Positions 6,987 through 17,738 are shown, counted from the stretch's first letter. The stretch: DNA of 34,922 bases from Candidatus Agathobaculum intestinipullorum (GCA_019117485.1 DWZQ01000016.1:1-34922); one strand, 5' to 3'. Program-made: numbers and translations. Notes: generated from the letters alone by a model not told the origin.

Positions 6987-7015
6987 ACTATATCAGAAAC
7001 CACAGACAAAGTCAA
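6987..7015 (-). promoter_or_regulatory. infC operon promoter
   Basis: Minus strand TTGACT (7010-7015), 17-base spacer, TATAGT (6987-6992). Confidence 0.8.
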
Positions 7016-7095
7016 GGGTTTATTTTCTTATTTTTGGATGGTATGATAACGCCTACGGTATGCATACTATGACAGTACGGCATCTGAGAAAAGGC

Positions 7096-7124
7096 TTTAC
7101 AAAACGGGTGTAATTTGTTATGCT
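7096..7124 (+). promoter_or_regulatory. Promoter of the DUF1292 gene
   Basis: TTTACA (7096-7101), 17-base spacer, TATGCT (7119-7124), 58 bases before the start codon. Confidence 0.6.
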
Positions 7125-7182
7125 TAAAGCAGGAAACCAAGTTTCCGCGCACTTGTGAAAAAGATAAGGAGGTGCCGGCACT

Positions 7183-7461
7183 GTGAGCGAAGAGTACGGC
7201 AACGATTTTGTCACGCTGATCGATGAGGAAGGCAACGAGGTCGAGTTTGAGCACATCGATACGGTGGAATATGAGGGTACGACCTATCTGGCATTCATCC
7301 CGGCGGAACTTTCCGTTGAAGAGGATGCGGAGGTTGTCATCATGCAGATCGTAGAGGAGGACGGCGAGGAAATGCTTGAGGCCGTCGAGGACGACGCCGT
7401 CGCCGATGCGGTGTTCAATCTTGTGATGGAGCGCGCCGAGGCGGAGATGGAGGAAGAATAA
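7183..7461 (+). CDS. DUF1292 domain-containing protein
   Basis: This 92-residue, very acidic protein matches DUF1292: VTLIDEEGNEVEFEHIDTVEYEGTTYLAFIP, then a VVIMQI strand and a C-terminal acidic helix. The family is widespread in Firmicutes, often beside ruvX, mltG or peptidase U32 genes, and has no known function. Here it stands alone between the infC operon and the 6S RNA gene. The start is GTG with an excellent AAGGAGGTG eight bases upstream. Confidence 0.85.
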   Translation: MSEEYGNDFVTLIDEEGNEVEFEHIDTVEYEGTTYLAFIPAELSVEEDAEVVIMQIVEEDGEEMLEAVEDDAVADAVFNLVMERAEAEMEEE

Positions 7462-7489
7462 TCCTCGCTTGCGGCACGGATTTTGTTAA

Positions 7490-7684
7490 ATCCCTGCCCT
7501 GTGCGACAGCAGCCCTTTTTTAACCCACATTTTTAGTACGGGATTTCGGAAAGTTTTGGCATCGAGCAGCAGGCCTCCCGGGTATACACGGACGTTGGAA
7601 GCGCAGACATGCCAAACAGAAAACCCACCTGCATGATCGTGCAGGTTACTAATTGGGCTGCATCGGCAGGGCGGGGTATTTTTT
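7490..7684 (+). ncRNA. ssrS: 6S RNA
   Basis: No convincing protein is encoded here, but the RNA folds like 6S RNA. A closing stem pairs 7492-7501 with 7667-7676, continues after a small internal loop as GCAGCCC with GGGCTGC, then opens into a large bubble. The 3' side of the bubble carries a hairpin, ACCTGCA...TGCAGGT followed by TTAC, in the place and style of the E. coli 6S central-bubble hairpin. A distal stem pairs TTTGGCAT (from about 7555) with ATGCCAAA. A T-run at 7679-7684 ends it. The length of about 185-195 bases is typical. 6S RNA mimics an open promoter and sequesters housekeeping RNA polymerase in stationary phase. Ends are approximate and I do not see a clear own promoter. Confidence 0.8.
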
Positions 7685-7810
7685 ACCATATGAATGTAAA
7701 TATATGGAATTCAGTTGTTAATTTTGTGTAACTTTACAAGGATTTTGGTTGCTTTTTTTGCATAAGATGATATACTGTAACATAGAATAAACCAGAGGAG
7801 GTGGAAACCC

Positions 7811-7903
7811 ATGAGACGTTTGCGCATTCCCCAGCAGCCCGACCGGCCGGATATCGACGACCTGATTTTCGGCGATGAACATGAGACGCATAGCGGTAAG
7901 TAA
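7811..7903 (+). CDS. Predicted 30-residue small protein
   Basis: A 30-codon ORF begins with ATG eight bases after a near-perfect AGAGGAGGTGG and ends with TAA before a terminator at 7924-7971. The peptide begins MRRLRIPQQPDRPDIDDL and ends in an acidic/His segment. It has no membrane segment and no family I recognise. The strong ribosome binding site, the terminator and the position between 6S RNA and a convergent gene argue for real translation. Only conservation in relatives would prove it. Confidence 0.5.
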   Translation: MRRLRIPQQPDRPDIDDLIFGDEHETHSGK

Positions 7904-7923
7904 AACTTCGCTTACGGATATGT

Positions 7924-7971
7924 CCACGCAGGGCACGCATAGAGGATAAGATGCGGCCGCGTGGTTTTTTT
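7924..7971 (+). terminator. Terminator after the 30-residue ORF
   Basis: CCACGC (7924-7929) pairs with GCGTGG (7959-7964), with further inner pairs (GGC/GCC and CGCAT/ATGCG), followed by seven T. Confidence 0.75.
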
Positions 7972-8042
7972 ATATCGATTTCCCGGAATACAGAGATAAG
8001 GGAGTTCCATTCATCATATGAAAAAATGTCTCGGCCAAAGGT

Positions 8043-8077
8043 AATGCCCGAAACGGTGATCCGTTTCGGGCATTTTT
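8043..8077. terminator. Terminator of the XRE/helical-repeat gene
   Basis: AATGCCCGAAACGG (8043-8056) pairs perfectly with 8061-8074 around TGAT. It lies immediately after the minus-strand gene. The T-rich flank on the plus side lets it work in both directions. Confidence 0.85.
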
Positions 8078-9171
8078 CATGCATTTTCCGGGAGGGAAGC
8101 GCGCAGGCGCTCTACTGCGGCCTGAAAGCGCGGCTCGCTACGGATCGGGTCGTAGGCTGCGTCCTCACGGATAGCACGCAGCGTCAGGCGGTGCGTTTCG
8201 GCAAGCTCGTTTGCGGTAGGCACATGGGTCTGTACGCCCGCAAAAAACGGATTTGTACGATAATCGAGTGTATAAGCTAGCCGTGCGCTGATATACTGCT
8301 CGAATAGGTCGAGCGCCTGCTCGGTGTTGCCCTCGTCCTGCGCGAGCATCAAACCGAGCATCAGGCCGTTTGAACGGTCGAGGGAAAATAACTCGTCAAT
8401 CGCGCGGTAAGCGTCCCAATAGCGATGGGCAGAGGCAAAGTCCTTGCGCCGTCGTGCGGCGGTGGTCAGCGTCATCAGTGCGCTAAGCGTTTCGTGGACA
8501 TGGGTCAGCAATTGCTTGCGGGAGAGCTGTTCGGCCTCGTCCAATCTGTTTTGCGCCAGTTGTAGGTTAATGCGGAGTACATCAGCATCGACCGGCTGCT
8601 TGTCAGGCAGGTTAACAATCAGCGATTCGGCCTCGGCGTACCGGCCGAGCATGGTCAGCGTGTTGATGCGCAGCAGCCGCGCGCCCAGCTTTTCGTTTTC
8701 TGCTTCGCTTTCGGCCTCGCCCTGCTCGAAAAGGGCAAGGCAGCGTGCGATCAGCGTTTCACTGGCTTGCTCGGGGTCATCGGCATGGGAAAGGGCGGAT
8801 GCAAAAAAGTGAAAGTACAGCCCGCCGACCATAATTTTAAGCTGGCTGCAGGAGGGATACTCGCGCAGAACGGCTTCTGCTTCCTGCTGTCCGGTGGAAA
8901 AACCTTGCTTGTCGAAGATGGTGCGCAGACGTTTGCAGATCTGATGCAGTTCTTCATTTGAAGGGGCGGGGTGGAAGTCGAGAAGCGCATCCACGGTCAA
9001 GCCAAGCGCACGGGCGAGCGGCGGCAGCAGCGTGATGTCCGGGTAGCTGGCGGCGGTCTCCCATTTGCTGACGGCCGCAGCCGATACGCCGATCTGCGCG
9101 GCCAGTGCCTCCTGCGTCAGCCCTTTGGCGTGCCGTGCGGCGAGGATTGTGTTTCCGATACAAAGTTCCAT
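8077..9171 (-). CDS. XRE-family regulator with C-terminal helical (TPR-like) repeats
   Basis: This 364-residue protein has an N-terminal HTH_3 domain (residues 3-60: GNTILAARHAKGLTQEALA, then IGVSAAAVSKWETAASYPDI), followed by about 290 residues of amphipathic helices in TPR-like pairs, for example LGRYAEAESLI, QNRLDEAEQL and EGNTEQALDLFEQY. This layout is common in clostridial regulators where the repeat half binds a ligand or peptide. I chose the ATG at 9171 because AAAGGA lies seven bases upstream; the in-frame ATG nine bases earlier overlaps that site. A perfect palindrome lies at the predicted transcription start, suggesting autorepression. Target genes are unknown. Confidence 0.8.
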   Translation of the reverse strand: MELCIGNTILAARHAKGLTQEALAAQIGVSAAAVSKWETAASYPDITLLPPLARALGLTVDALLDFHPAPSNEELHQICKRLRTIFDKQGFSTGQQEAEAVLREYPSCSQLKIMVGGLYFHFFASALSHADDPEQASETLIARCLALFEQGEAESEAENEKLGARLLRINTLTMLGRYAEAESLIVNLPDKQPVDADVLRINLQLAQNRLDEAEQLSRKQLLTHVHETLSALMTLTTAARRRKDFASAHRYWDAYRAIDELFSLDRSNGLMLGLMLAQDEGNTEQALDLFEQYISARLAYTLDYRTNPFFAGVQTHVPTANELAETHRLTLRAIREDAAYDPIRSEPRFQAAVERLRASLPENA

Positions 9172-9197
9172 AGTGCTCATCCTTTATCACAGCGTTG

Positions 9198-9211
9198 CAA
9201 AAGGCCTTTTG
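9198..9211. promoter_or_regulatory. Palindromic operator candidate of the XRE gene
   Basis: CAAAAGGCCTTTTG is a perfect 14-base palindrome between the -10 box and the ribosome binding site, covering the predicted start site. Autoregulation by the XRE protein is the simplest reading, but it is inference. Confidence 0.5.
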
Positions 9212-9218
9212 TACTTTT

Positions 9219-9247
9219 ATCTTATCACGGGATGACGGGGGGCGCAA
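9219..9247 (-). promoter_or_regulatory. Promoter of the XRE gene
   Basis: Minus strand TTGCGC (9242-9247), 17-base spacer, TAAGAT (9219-9224). A modest match to consensus. Confidence 0.5.
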
Positions 9248-9292
9248 TGGAGGCAAGGTTTAACTGCTGGTCGAAAAAATCAACCGGCGGTT

Positions 9293-9323
9293 AAAAAAGC
9301 AGCACCGCATGGTGCGGTGCTGC
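9293..9323 (-). terminator. Terminator of the SLH/VanY-type gene
   Basis: GCAGCACCGCA (9299-9309) pairs perfectly with 9313-9323. On the minus strand six T follow. Confidence 0.85.
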
Positions 9324-9329
9324 CCAAAA

Positions 9330-10562
9330 TCAGGTGCCGAAATACGAGAAGTGCATGTAATCGCGCTTGCTGCGCCACGCATTGCCGCCCCACAGGAAAC
9401 CATGACTGATAAACGCGTTGTATACGTCGCCGCCCTCGGGGATGGAGTAGGGGTCTTCGCCGGGTAGCCAGTAGGAACCGGTCGTCGGCGTCAGCGAACC
9501 ATCTTCGTTAATGGTCGCTTCCATGTTTTCTTCCCAGTTGATATCGACTGCGGTGCCCTGCGAATGTTCGCCCGTGCGCCACGAATAGCAGCCTACATCC
9601 TTGATCGGGAACTGCTCGCTGCCGTTGTAGATCTCCTCAAAGATGGACTCGTAGATCGCGGCAAGGTTGCGGTTGACCTGTAAGTACGCTGTGCCGGAGG
9701 TTTTGGTGCCATCCTCCTGCAGCCGCCAAACCGGCACGGAGATCTCGACCATGTTGGCTTCGGCTTCCTCGGCAGTCTGGTATTTCTGGCCGCCAACGCC
9801 GTAGACCAGTTCCATCTTTTCTTCGTCGGTCAGCGACAGCGTGGAATCCGGGTCAAAAGAGGGGATGTCGGGCGTGTCCGGCTCGGATGGCGTTTCGTCC
9901 GGCGTGACCTGTGGGCCTTCGGGGTCGACAGTGCCCTCGAACGTGGTGCAGAACCGGCTGGCCATAATCAGCGCCTGCTCGCGCGTAGCGGTGCCGTCTG
10001 GTGCAAGCACGGTTGCGTTGTTTGCCGAGGAAATGCCGTTGACAACCGTGTAATCAACCATGGTGACCATGGCATCCACTGCGTAATCTTTAATGTCAGG
10101 CACATCCGGGTAATCCTCGATGCAGGCGTCGCCCGCGATGGCGGGTGCTTCGATACCGGCGGCGTCCAGTACATTGTACAGCATTACGCACAGGTCTTGT
10201 CGCTGGATGCTGGCATCCGGGTCAAATATGCCGTCGCCGCGGCCGCTGACCAGACCAAGCTCAAACGCGGCAACCACATTCGGGTCGTCGCAGTCGCGGA
10301 AGGGGTGTTTGCCCGAGGCGAATACCGCCTTTCCGCTGACCGCCTTATAGGCGTTGACAGCAATACCGCAGAATTCGGCGCGGGTAATCTCGCCGTTGGC
10401 AGCGCGCGAGGCGAGGGAACTGGGCATCAGCCCTGCGTCCTGCGCGGCGGCAACACCCTCCTGTGCCCATGCGGATACATTGGATAGCGCGCCAGCCTGC
10501 GGCACGGCCAATGCAGCCAGCAGCGCGAGCGTGCTTGCACGGCGGAGAATAGGATGTGACAT
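9330..10562 (-). CDS. Exported S-layer homology protein with M15 (VanY-type) D,D-carboxypeptidase domain
   Basis: This 410-residue protein starts with a signal peptide (RRASTLALLAALAVPQAGA). Residues about 30-205 hold SLH-like repeats (ITRAEFCGIA, SGRGDGIFDPDASIQRQDLCVML, ATVLAPDGTATREQALIMASRF), which bind secondary cell-wall polymers. A Pro/Thr/Glu/Asp-rich linker (about 210-240) leads to an M15_4 peptidase with the zinc motif H333-SQGTAV-D340 and H404 in YMHFSYF. It probably trims peptidoglycan stem peptides at the cell surface. The ATG at 10562 has AAGGAGG nine bases upstream and begins the signal peptide; the open frame further upstream has no start signal and crosses the DnaA-box cluster. 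It is monocistronic. Confidence 0.85.
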   Translation of the reverse strand: MSHPILRRASTLALLAALAVPQAGALSNVSAWAQEGVAAAQDAGLMPSSLASRAANGEITRAEFCGIAVNAYKAVSGKAVFASGKHPFRDCDDPNVVAAFELGLVSGRGDGIFDPDASIQRQDLCVMLYNVLDAAGIEAPAIAGDACIEDYPDVPDIKDYAVDAMVTMVDYTVVNGISSANNATVLAPDGTATREQALIMASRFCTTFEGTVDPEGPQVTPDETPSEPDTPDIPSFDPDSTLSLTDEEKMELVYGVGGQKYQTAEEAEANMVEISVPVWRLQEDGTKTSGTAYLQVNRNLAAIYESIFEEIYNGSEQFPIKDVGCYSWRTGEHSQGTAVDINWEENMEATINEDGSLTPTTGSYWLPGEDPYSIPEGGDVYNAFISHGFLWGGNAWRSKRDYMHFSYFGT

Positions 10563-10653
10563 AACAAAGGGCCTCCTTGGGAAATGGTTTGGATCGGGAA
10601 TTTTTGTGGAACCAAGCTTGTGAAATGGTGGAAATTCTTCGCAGAGCAGGAAC

Positions 10654-10697
10654 TTATTCACAATATCCACAAGGTTTTCCACAAAGCCTGTGCATAA
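10654..10697. promoter_or_regulatory. Cluster of four DnaA-box-like sites
   Basis: TTATTCACA (10654-10662) and, on the other strand, TTATGCACA (10689-10697) fit TTATNCACA exactly. ATATCCACA (10663-10671) and TTTTCCACA (10675-10683) each differ at one position. Four sites in 44 bases is far above chance. They lie between comM and the SLH/VanY gene, upstream of the latter, not next to dnaA. Confidence 0.6.
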
Positions 10698-10709
10698 GGC
10701 AAAGCTACG

Positions 10710-10731
10710 CCGCAGCATTTATGTGCTGCGG
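10710..10731. terminator. Hairpin after comM
   Basis: CCGCAGCA (10710-10717) pairs perfectly with TGCTGCGG (10724-10731) around a six-base loop, 22 bases after the comM stop. There is no T-run, so termination would be weak or factor-assisted. Confidence 0.4.
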
Positions 10732-10753
10732 ATATGGTTCGGTATGTTTTCGG

Positions 10754-12277
10754 TTATCCGGATACAGCGCGGTCGAGCGTGCGGTATTGCAGCGCTTCGG
10801 CAAGGTGCTCGGCTTGGATTACCGGGTTGCCCGCCAGATCGGCGATCGTACGCGCTACGCGCAATACGCGGTCGTGCGCACGCGCAGTCAAACCCAGCCG
10901 CTCAAACGCGGCGGCAAACATGGCCTGCGCATCCTCGGATAGCGGACAGCAGTCGGCGAGTTGCGCGGGAGATAACATGGCGTTGCACACGTCCGCGCCC
11001 TGCCGAGCATATTGCACCGCGCGCGCAGCCAGCACGCGCGTGCGGATAGCGGCAGAAGGTTCTTCGGCAGCTTGTCCGCGTGCGGCGAGCGCCGCGTATT
11101 CGACCGGCTGTACCGCGACCTGCAAGTCGATGCGGTCAAGCAGCGGACCGGACAGCCGCCGCAGGTATTGCTGCACAGACGCTTTTGAGCAGGTACAGCG
11201 GCCGGTGCCGTACCAGCCACAGCGGCAGGGGTTCATCGCTGCGATCAGTTGGAAGCGGGCGGGATAAGTAACTTGTCCCGCCACGCGGGAGATCGTGACC
11301 GTACCGTCCTCAAGTGGTTGGCGCAGCGTTTCGAGCACATCCCGGTGAAACTCCGGCAGCTCGTCCAAAAATAGAACGCCGTGGTGCGCCAGCGAAATTT
11401 CGCCCGGCGTGGGCAGGCGATTGGCCGTGCCCGCGCCACCCGCCAGCGCGGCGGCTGAGGTGGTATGATGCGGGGAGCGAAAGGGCCGCGCGTTGCGCGC
11501 GACAGCCTCCTGTCCGCGGCCAATGGCCGACCAGATGCGGATGACATCCAACCGTTCGCTATCCGACAGCGGGGGCAGGATGGAGGGGAAACACTTGGCC
11601 ATCATACTCTTGCCTGATCCGGGCGAACCGGAAAGCAGGATATTGTGCCCGCCGGCGGCGGCGATTTCAAGCGCGCGCTTGACCGCGTGTTGCCCCATGA
11701 CGTGTGCAAAGTCAGGCGCATCGTCCGGCGAGGGCGGCGCCTCGGATGGGGGACAGGGTGGTAGTGCTGCGCGACCGGCAAGATGGTCGAACAGGGCGGG
11801 GAGGTTGGGTACGGGCAGCACGGTAATGCTCGTGGCGTACGCTGCCTCCTGCGCGTTCTGCGCGGGGACATAAACCGCCTGAAACCCTGCGTCGCGCGCG
11901 GCCAGCGCCATGGATAGCGCGCCGCACACCGGGCGCAATTCGCCGGTCAGCGATAATTCGCCGAAAAAGACTGCGTCCTGCGGCAGGGCGTTGATTTCGC
12001 CTGCGGCAGTCAAAATAGACAGCAGGATTGGAAGGTCATAGGCTGTACCCGCTTTGCGAGTGTCCGCCGGGGCGAGGTTGACCGTCAGGCGGGAGACCGG
12101 CCAGTCGTAGGAGCAGGCTTTGACAGCCGCTCGAACGCGCTCGCCTGCTTCGGCAACCGCGCCGGTTGGCAGGCCGACTACGTCCAGCCTCGGCAGGCCG
12201 CTGGAAAGCAGGCACTCGACCGTGACGATATAGCCGTCAATGCCGCGCATGCCGGCGGAAAAGACGCGCGCAACCAT
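10754..12277 (-). CDS. comM: Magnesium-chelatase-like AAA+ ATPase, ComM/YifB family
   Basis: This 507-residue protein has the ComM layout. An N-terminal Lon-protease-like domain (1-170, beginning ARVFSAGMRGIDGYIVTVE) is followed by an AAA+ Mg-chelatase-like module with Walker A GSPGSGKS at 217-224, Walker B VLFLDELPEF, and a zinc-like CRCGWYGTGRC...C segment, then the C-terminal helical domain. In Gram-negatives ComM is a hexameric helicase that drives branch migration during natural transformation; the role in clostridia is less studied. I chose the ATG at 12277, which has AGGAGGG and starts the conserved N-terminus. It has its own promoter and is monocistronic. Confidence 0.93.
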   Translation of the reverse strand: MVARVFSAGMRGIDGYIVTVECLLSSGLPRLDVVGLPTGAVAEAGERVRAAVKACSYDWPVSRLTVNLAPADTRKAGTAYDLPILLSILTAAGEINALPQDAVFFGELSLTGELRPVCGALSMALAARDAGFQAVYVPAQNAQEAAYATSITVLPVPNLPALFDHLAGRAALPPCPPSEAPPSPDDAPDFAHVMGQHAVKRALEIAAAGGHNILLSGSPGSGKSMMAKCFPSILPPLSDSERLDVIRIWSAIGRGQEAVARNARPFRSPHHTTSAAALAGGAGTANRLPTPGEISLAHHGVLFLDELPEFHRDVLETLRQPLEDGTVTISRVAGQVTYPARFQLIAAMNPCRCGWYGTGRCTCSKASVQQYLRRLSGPLLDRIDLQVAVQPVEYAALAARGQAAEEPSAAIRTRVLAARAVQYARQGADVCNAMLSPAQLADCCPLSEDAQAMFAAAFERLGLTARAHDRVLRVARTIADLAGNPVIQAEHLAEALQYRTLDRAVSG

Positions 12278-12314
12278 GTCATCCCTCCTGATATTGGATT
12301 TTTCCCTGTATACT

Positions 12315-12343
12315 ACTATACAACAAAATGCGTGATAAAGCAA
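12315..12343 (-). promoter_or_regulatory. comM promoter
   Basis: Minus strand TTGCTT (12338-12343), 17-base spacer, TATAGT (12315-12320). Confidence 0.6.
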
Positions 12344-12392
12344 TCTAAAACGGCAGCTGCAAAGCAAATGTAACATTTTTTGCATGGTACGG

Positions 12393-12402
12393 AACAATTG
12401 TT
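12393..12402. promoter_or_regulatory. Short palindrome between comM and nifJ
   Basis: AACAATTGTT is a 10-base palindrome about 60 bases upstream of the nifJ -35 box. The roughly 315-base gap between the genes otherwise contains only the two promoters and the nifJ leader. Confidence 0.25.
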
Positions 12403-12463
12403 TCACAGATGAGAAATTCTTGTAATTCATCGGGGAATTGTTACGAAAATGTCATATTTGGTG

Positions 12464-12492
12464 TTTACATTTTTGGTCAGGAGTGATAGAAT
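12464..12492 (+). promoter_or_regulatory. nifJ promoter
   Basis: TTTACA (12464-12469), 17-base spacer, TAGAAT (12487-12492). A leader of about 95 bases follows; in it CGGTGCAG and CTGCGCCG can pair (one G-U) around a T-rich loop. Confidence 0.75.
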
Positions 12493-12593
12493 AAAAGCGG
12501 CCGGTGCAGACGGTTTTTTCCTGCGCCGTAAAGACGGTGGGAAAGGCCACGCACCCCCTTCAGCATGTTATAACTGAATAGGAGGATATAAAC

Positions 12594-16154
<3,561 letters not shown>

Positions 16155-16185
16155 AGAGCAGCGCAAAGCCACTTTTTCCAATCAA

Positions 16186-16217
16186 AAAACCGCCCGCGGA
16201 TTTCCGCGGGCGGTTTT
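16186..16217. terminator. nifJ terminator (bidirectional)
   Basis: AAAACCGCCCGCGG (16186-16199) pairs perfectly with 16204-16217 around ATTT. It also faces the minus-strand gene ending at 16238. Confidence 0.9.
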
Positions 16218-16237
16218 CTTATGATAGGGGATAGGGA

Positions 16238-16750
16238 TTAGAACAGGCGAATCTGCTCGTCAGCCAAATTGACGATTTCCAGACCGCGCTGTCGCGCCAT
16301 GCGCACGGTTTGGGCGGTGCCGCCAGGCTGACCATCAAAGTAGCAGATCAGCAGCGCGGACGACTCGACCATAAAGCGGTTGCGGGCAGCGTAGCAGCCC
16401 GCATAGTAGTGGCGTGAGAGCGAAAATACGCGGTCTGCTGCGAGCAGGCATCGGTTAAAACTGCGCTTCCATAGTGGGGGATATCGGTCGGCCTGTTGGT
16501 CAAAGGGAATGGCACAGCACAGCTGCACAGGGAGGTGCTCTCGTGCACGCAGTACGGCTTCCGCCGCCCACAGGTCGAACCCGGTTGACATCCCGGACAG
16601 GAAAGCAGTATAACCCTGTGCGGCGGCATCTACGATGGCGCGGTCAAGCGTTTGGGCTAAGGTGTTGGCGCGAGGATCGTTTGCCGGAAAAGGCATTTTT
16701 TCGGCACGATAGCCGGAAAAACAGCAGGTTACGGCACGGTCGGAATCCAT
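16238..16750 (-). CDS. SLOG-family (DUF1273-type) protein under probable SOS control
   Basis: This 170-residue protein resembles the DUF1273/YpsA-type SLOG family: CCFSGYRAEKMPFP at the start, FLSGMSTGFDLWAAEAVL in the middle (the Rossmann-like nucleotide-binding loop) and SSALLICYFDGQPGGTAQTVRMARQRG near the end. SLOG proteins are thought to bind or process nucleotide-derived ligands; members occur in stress and phage-defence settings. I chose the ATG at 16750, seven bases from GGAGG; the ATG six bases earlier abuts that site. A LexA-type box overlaps the predicted transcription start, so DNA damage probably induces it. It has no partner genes. The family call is good; the cellular role is unknown. 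Confidence 0.8.
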   Translation of the reverse strand: MDSDRAVTCCFSGYRAEKMPFPANDPRANTLAQTLDRAIVDAAAQGYTAFLSGMSTGFDLWAAEAVLRAREHLPVQLCCAIPFDQQADRYPPLWKRSFNRCLLAADRVFSLSRHYYAGCYAARNRFMVESSALLICYFDGQPGGTAQTVRMARQRGLEIVNLADEQIRLF

Positions 16751-16768
16751 AGACATCCCTCCAACAAA

Positions 16769-16780
16769 GAACAAATGTTC
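16769..16780. promoter_or_regulatory. LexA (SOS) box
   Basis: GAAC-AAAT-GTTC fits the Gram-positive LexA/DinR core GAAC-N4-GTTC. It lies just downstream of the -10 box of the SLOG gene, where bound LexA would block transcription. Confidence 0.65.
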
Positions 16781-16790
16781 TATTTTCAAC

Positions 16791-16819
16791 AGTATACACC
16801 CGTGGGCGGTAAAACGCAA
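16791..16819 (-). promoter_or_regulatory. Promoter of the SLOG gene
   Basis: Minus strand TTGCGT (16814-16819), 17-base spacer, TATACT (16791-16796). Confidence 0.75.
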
Positions 16820-16820
16820 G

Positions 16821-16849
16821 TTGTAAAACACAAAAAAAGCTGGTACAAT
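16821..16849 (+). promoter_or_regulatory. Promoter of the YihY/BrkB gene
   Basis: TTGTAA (16821-16826), 17-base spacer, TACAAT (16844-16849). It is divergent from the SLOG promoter, with the two -35 boxes one base apart. Confidence 0.65.
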
Positions 16850-16886
16850 AAGAAAAAACAGCTGCGCATTGGGAAAGGAGGGCGCC

Positions 16887-17738
16887 ATGAACGGACAAAA
16901 CCGCGTTGTTTATCTGATTAAGCGCATGGTGTACCGCTATTTTTCCGACGGCATCCCACAGGCGGCGGCTGAACTGTCGTATTTTCTGCTGTTTTCCATG
17001 TTCCCGCTGCTGATGTTTATCAACGCGCTTCTGGCACGGTTGAACCTGTCAATTGAGAGCATTGAGACCGTGCTCGACATGCTGCCAAAGACGTTGCAGC
17101 AACTGATCGTATCCTATCTGGATCAGTTGGCCGCCACGCCGCCGGTCAGCCCCATGCTGATCGGTATTGCGCTGACGCTGTATTTCCTGTCGCGCGCTGT
17201 GCGCTCGATGATGCGCACGGTCAACGACATTTATCATGTGGAGGTAGCGCGCGGCATGGTGCGTGATGTGCTGATCTCGTTTGGCATCACGGCGGGTTTT
17301 CTGGTGTCGCTGGTGTGCAGCTTTGTGTTGGTCGTTGCGGGCAACACGATTATCCGCTTGTTACCACAGATGTTCCCGATCCCGCAGCCTGTACTGGATT
17401 TCACACATGACACCGGTTATCTGGTTATCATCCCGTTTATTTTTGTGTTTCTGCTGCTGTTTAACCGTATCGTGCCAAATCTGCACCTTAAGTTCCGGGA
17501 GGTTTGGCCGGGGGCACTGTTTTCACTGGTGGCATGGCTGTTGGTTTCATGGGCGTTCTCGTTTTATGTGGATAACATGGCGAGTTATTCGGTGCTGTAT
17601 GGCTCATTGGCAGCAATCATCGTATTGATGTTGTGGCTGTACTTTGTGAGCATGATCCTGTTGATGGGGCCGCAGCTGAACCACACGCTGGTGGTCATGC
17701 GGCTATACCGTATGGAAAACCAGAAACACATGGACTGA
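16887..17738 (+). CDS. YihY/BrkB family membrane protein
   Basis: This 283-residue integral membrane protein has about six hydrophobic segments and the family's conserved stretches: a SDGIPQAAAELSYFLLFSMFPLLMF start and YGSLAAIIVLMLWLYFVSMILLMGPQLN near the end. It was once called ribonuclease BN in error; proposed roles are envelope function or export, and none is proven. GGAGG precedes the ATG at 16887. The iron-sulfur flavoprotein gene follows after 46 bases with only a short GTCCC/GGGAC hairpin between, so read-through is likely. Confidence 0.88.
   Translation: MNGQNRVVYLIKRMVYRYFSDGIPQAAAELSYFLLFSMFPLLMFINALLARLNLSIESIETVLDMLPKTLQQLIVSYLDQLAATPPVSPMLIGIALTLYFLSRAVRSMMRTVNDIYHVEVARGMVRDVLISFGITAGFLVSLVCSFVLVVAGNTIIRLLPQMFPIPQPVLDFTHDTGYLVIIPFIFVFLLLFNRIVPNLHLKFREVWPGALFSLVAWLLVSWAFSFYVDNMASYSVLYGSLAAIIVLMLWLYFVSMILLMGPQLNHTLVVMRLYRMENQKHMD

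Noticed and set aside
7486..7689. 67-codon minus-strand frame across the 6S RNA region
   Set aside because: No ribosome binding site and no family resemblance; the RNA secondary structure explains the sequence better.
8021..8044. ATG-started eight-codon frame before the terminator at 8043
   Set aside because: Too short, with no ribosome binding site at the right distance.
10654..10697. Reading the DnaA-box cluster as the chromosomal origin
   Set aside because: There is no dnaA, dnaN, rpmH or gidA nearby and no clear AT-rich unwinding region, so I report only a DnaA-binding cluster.
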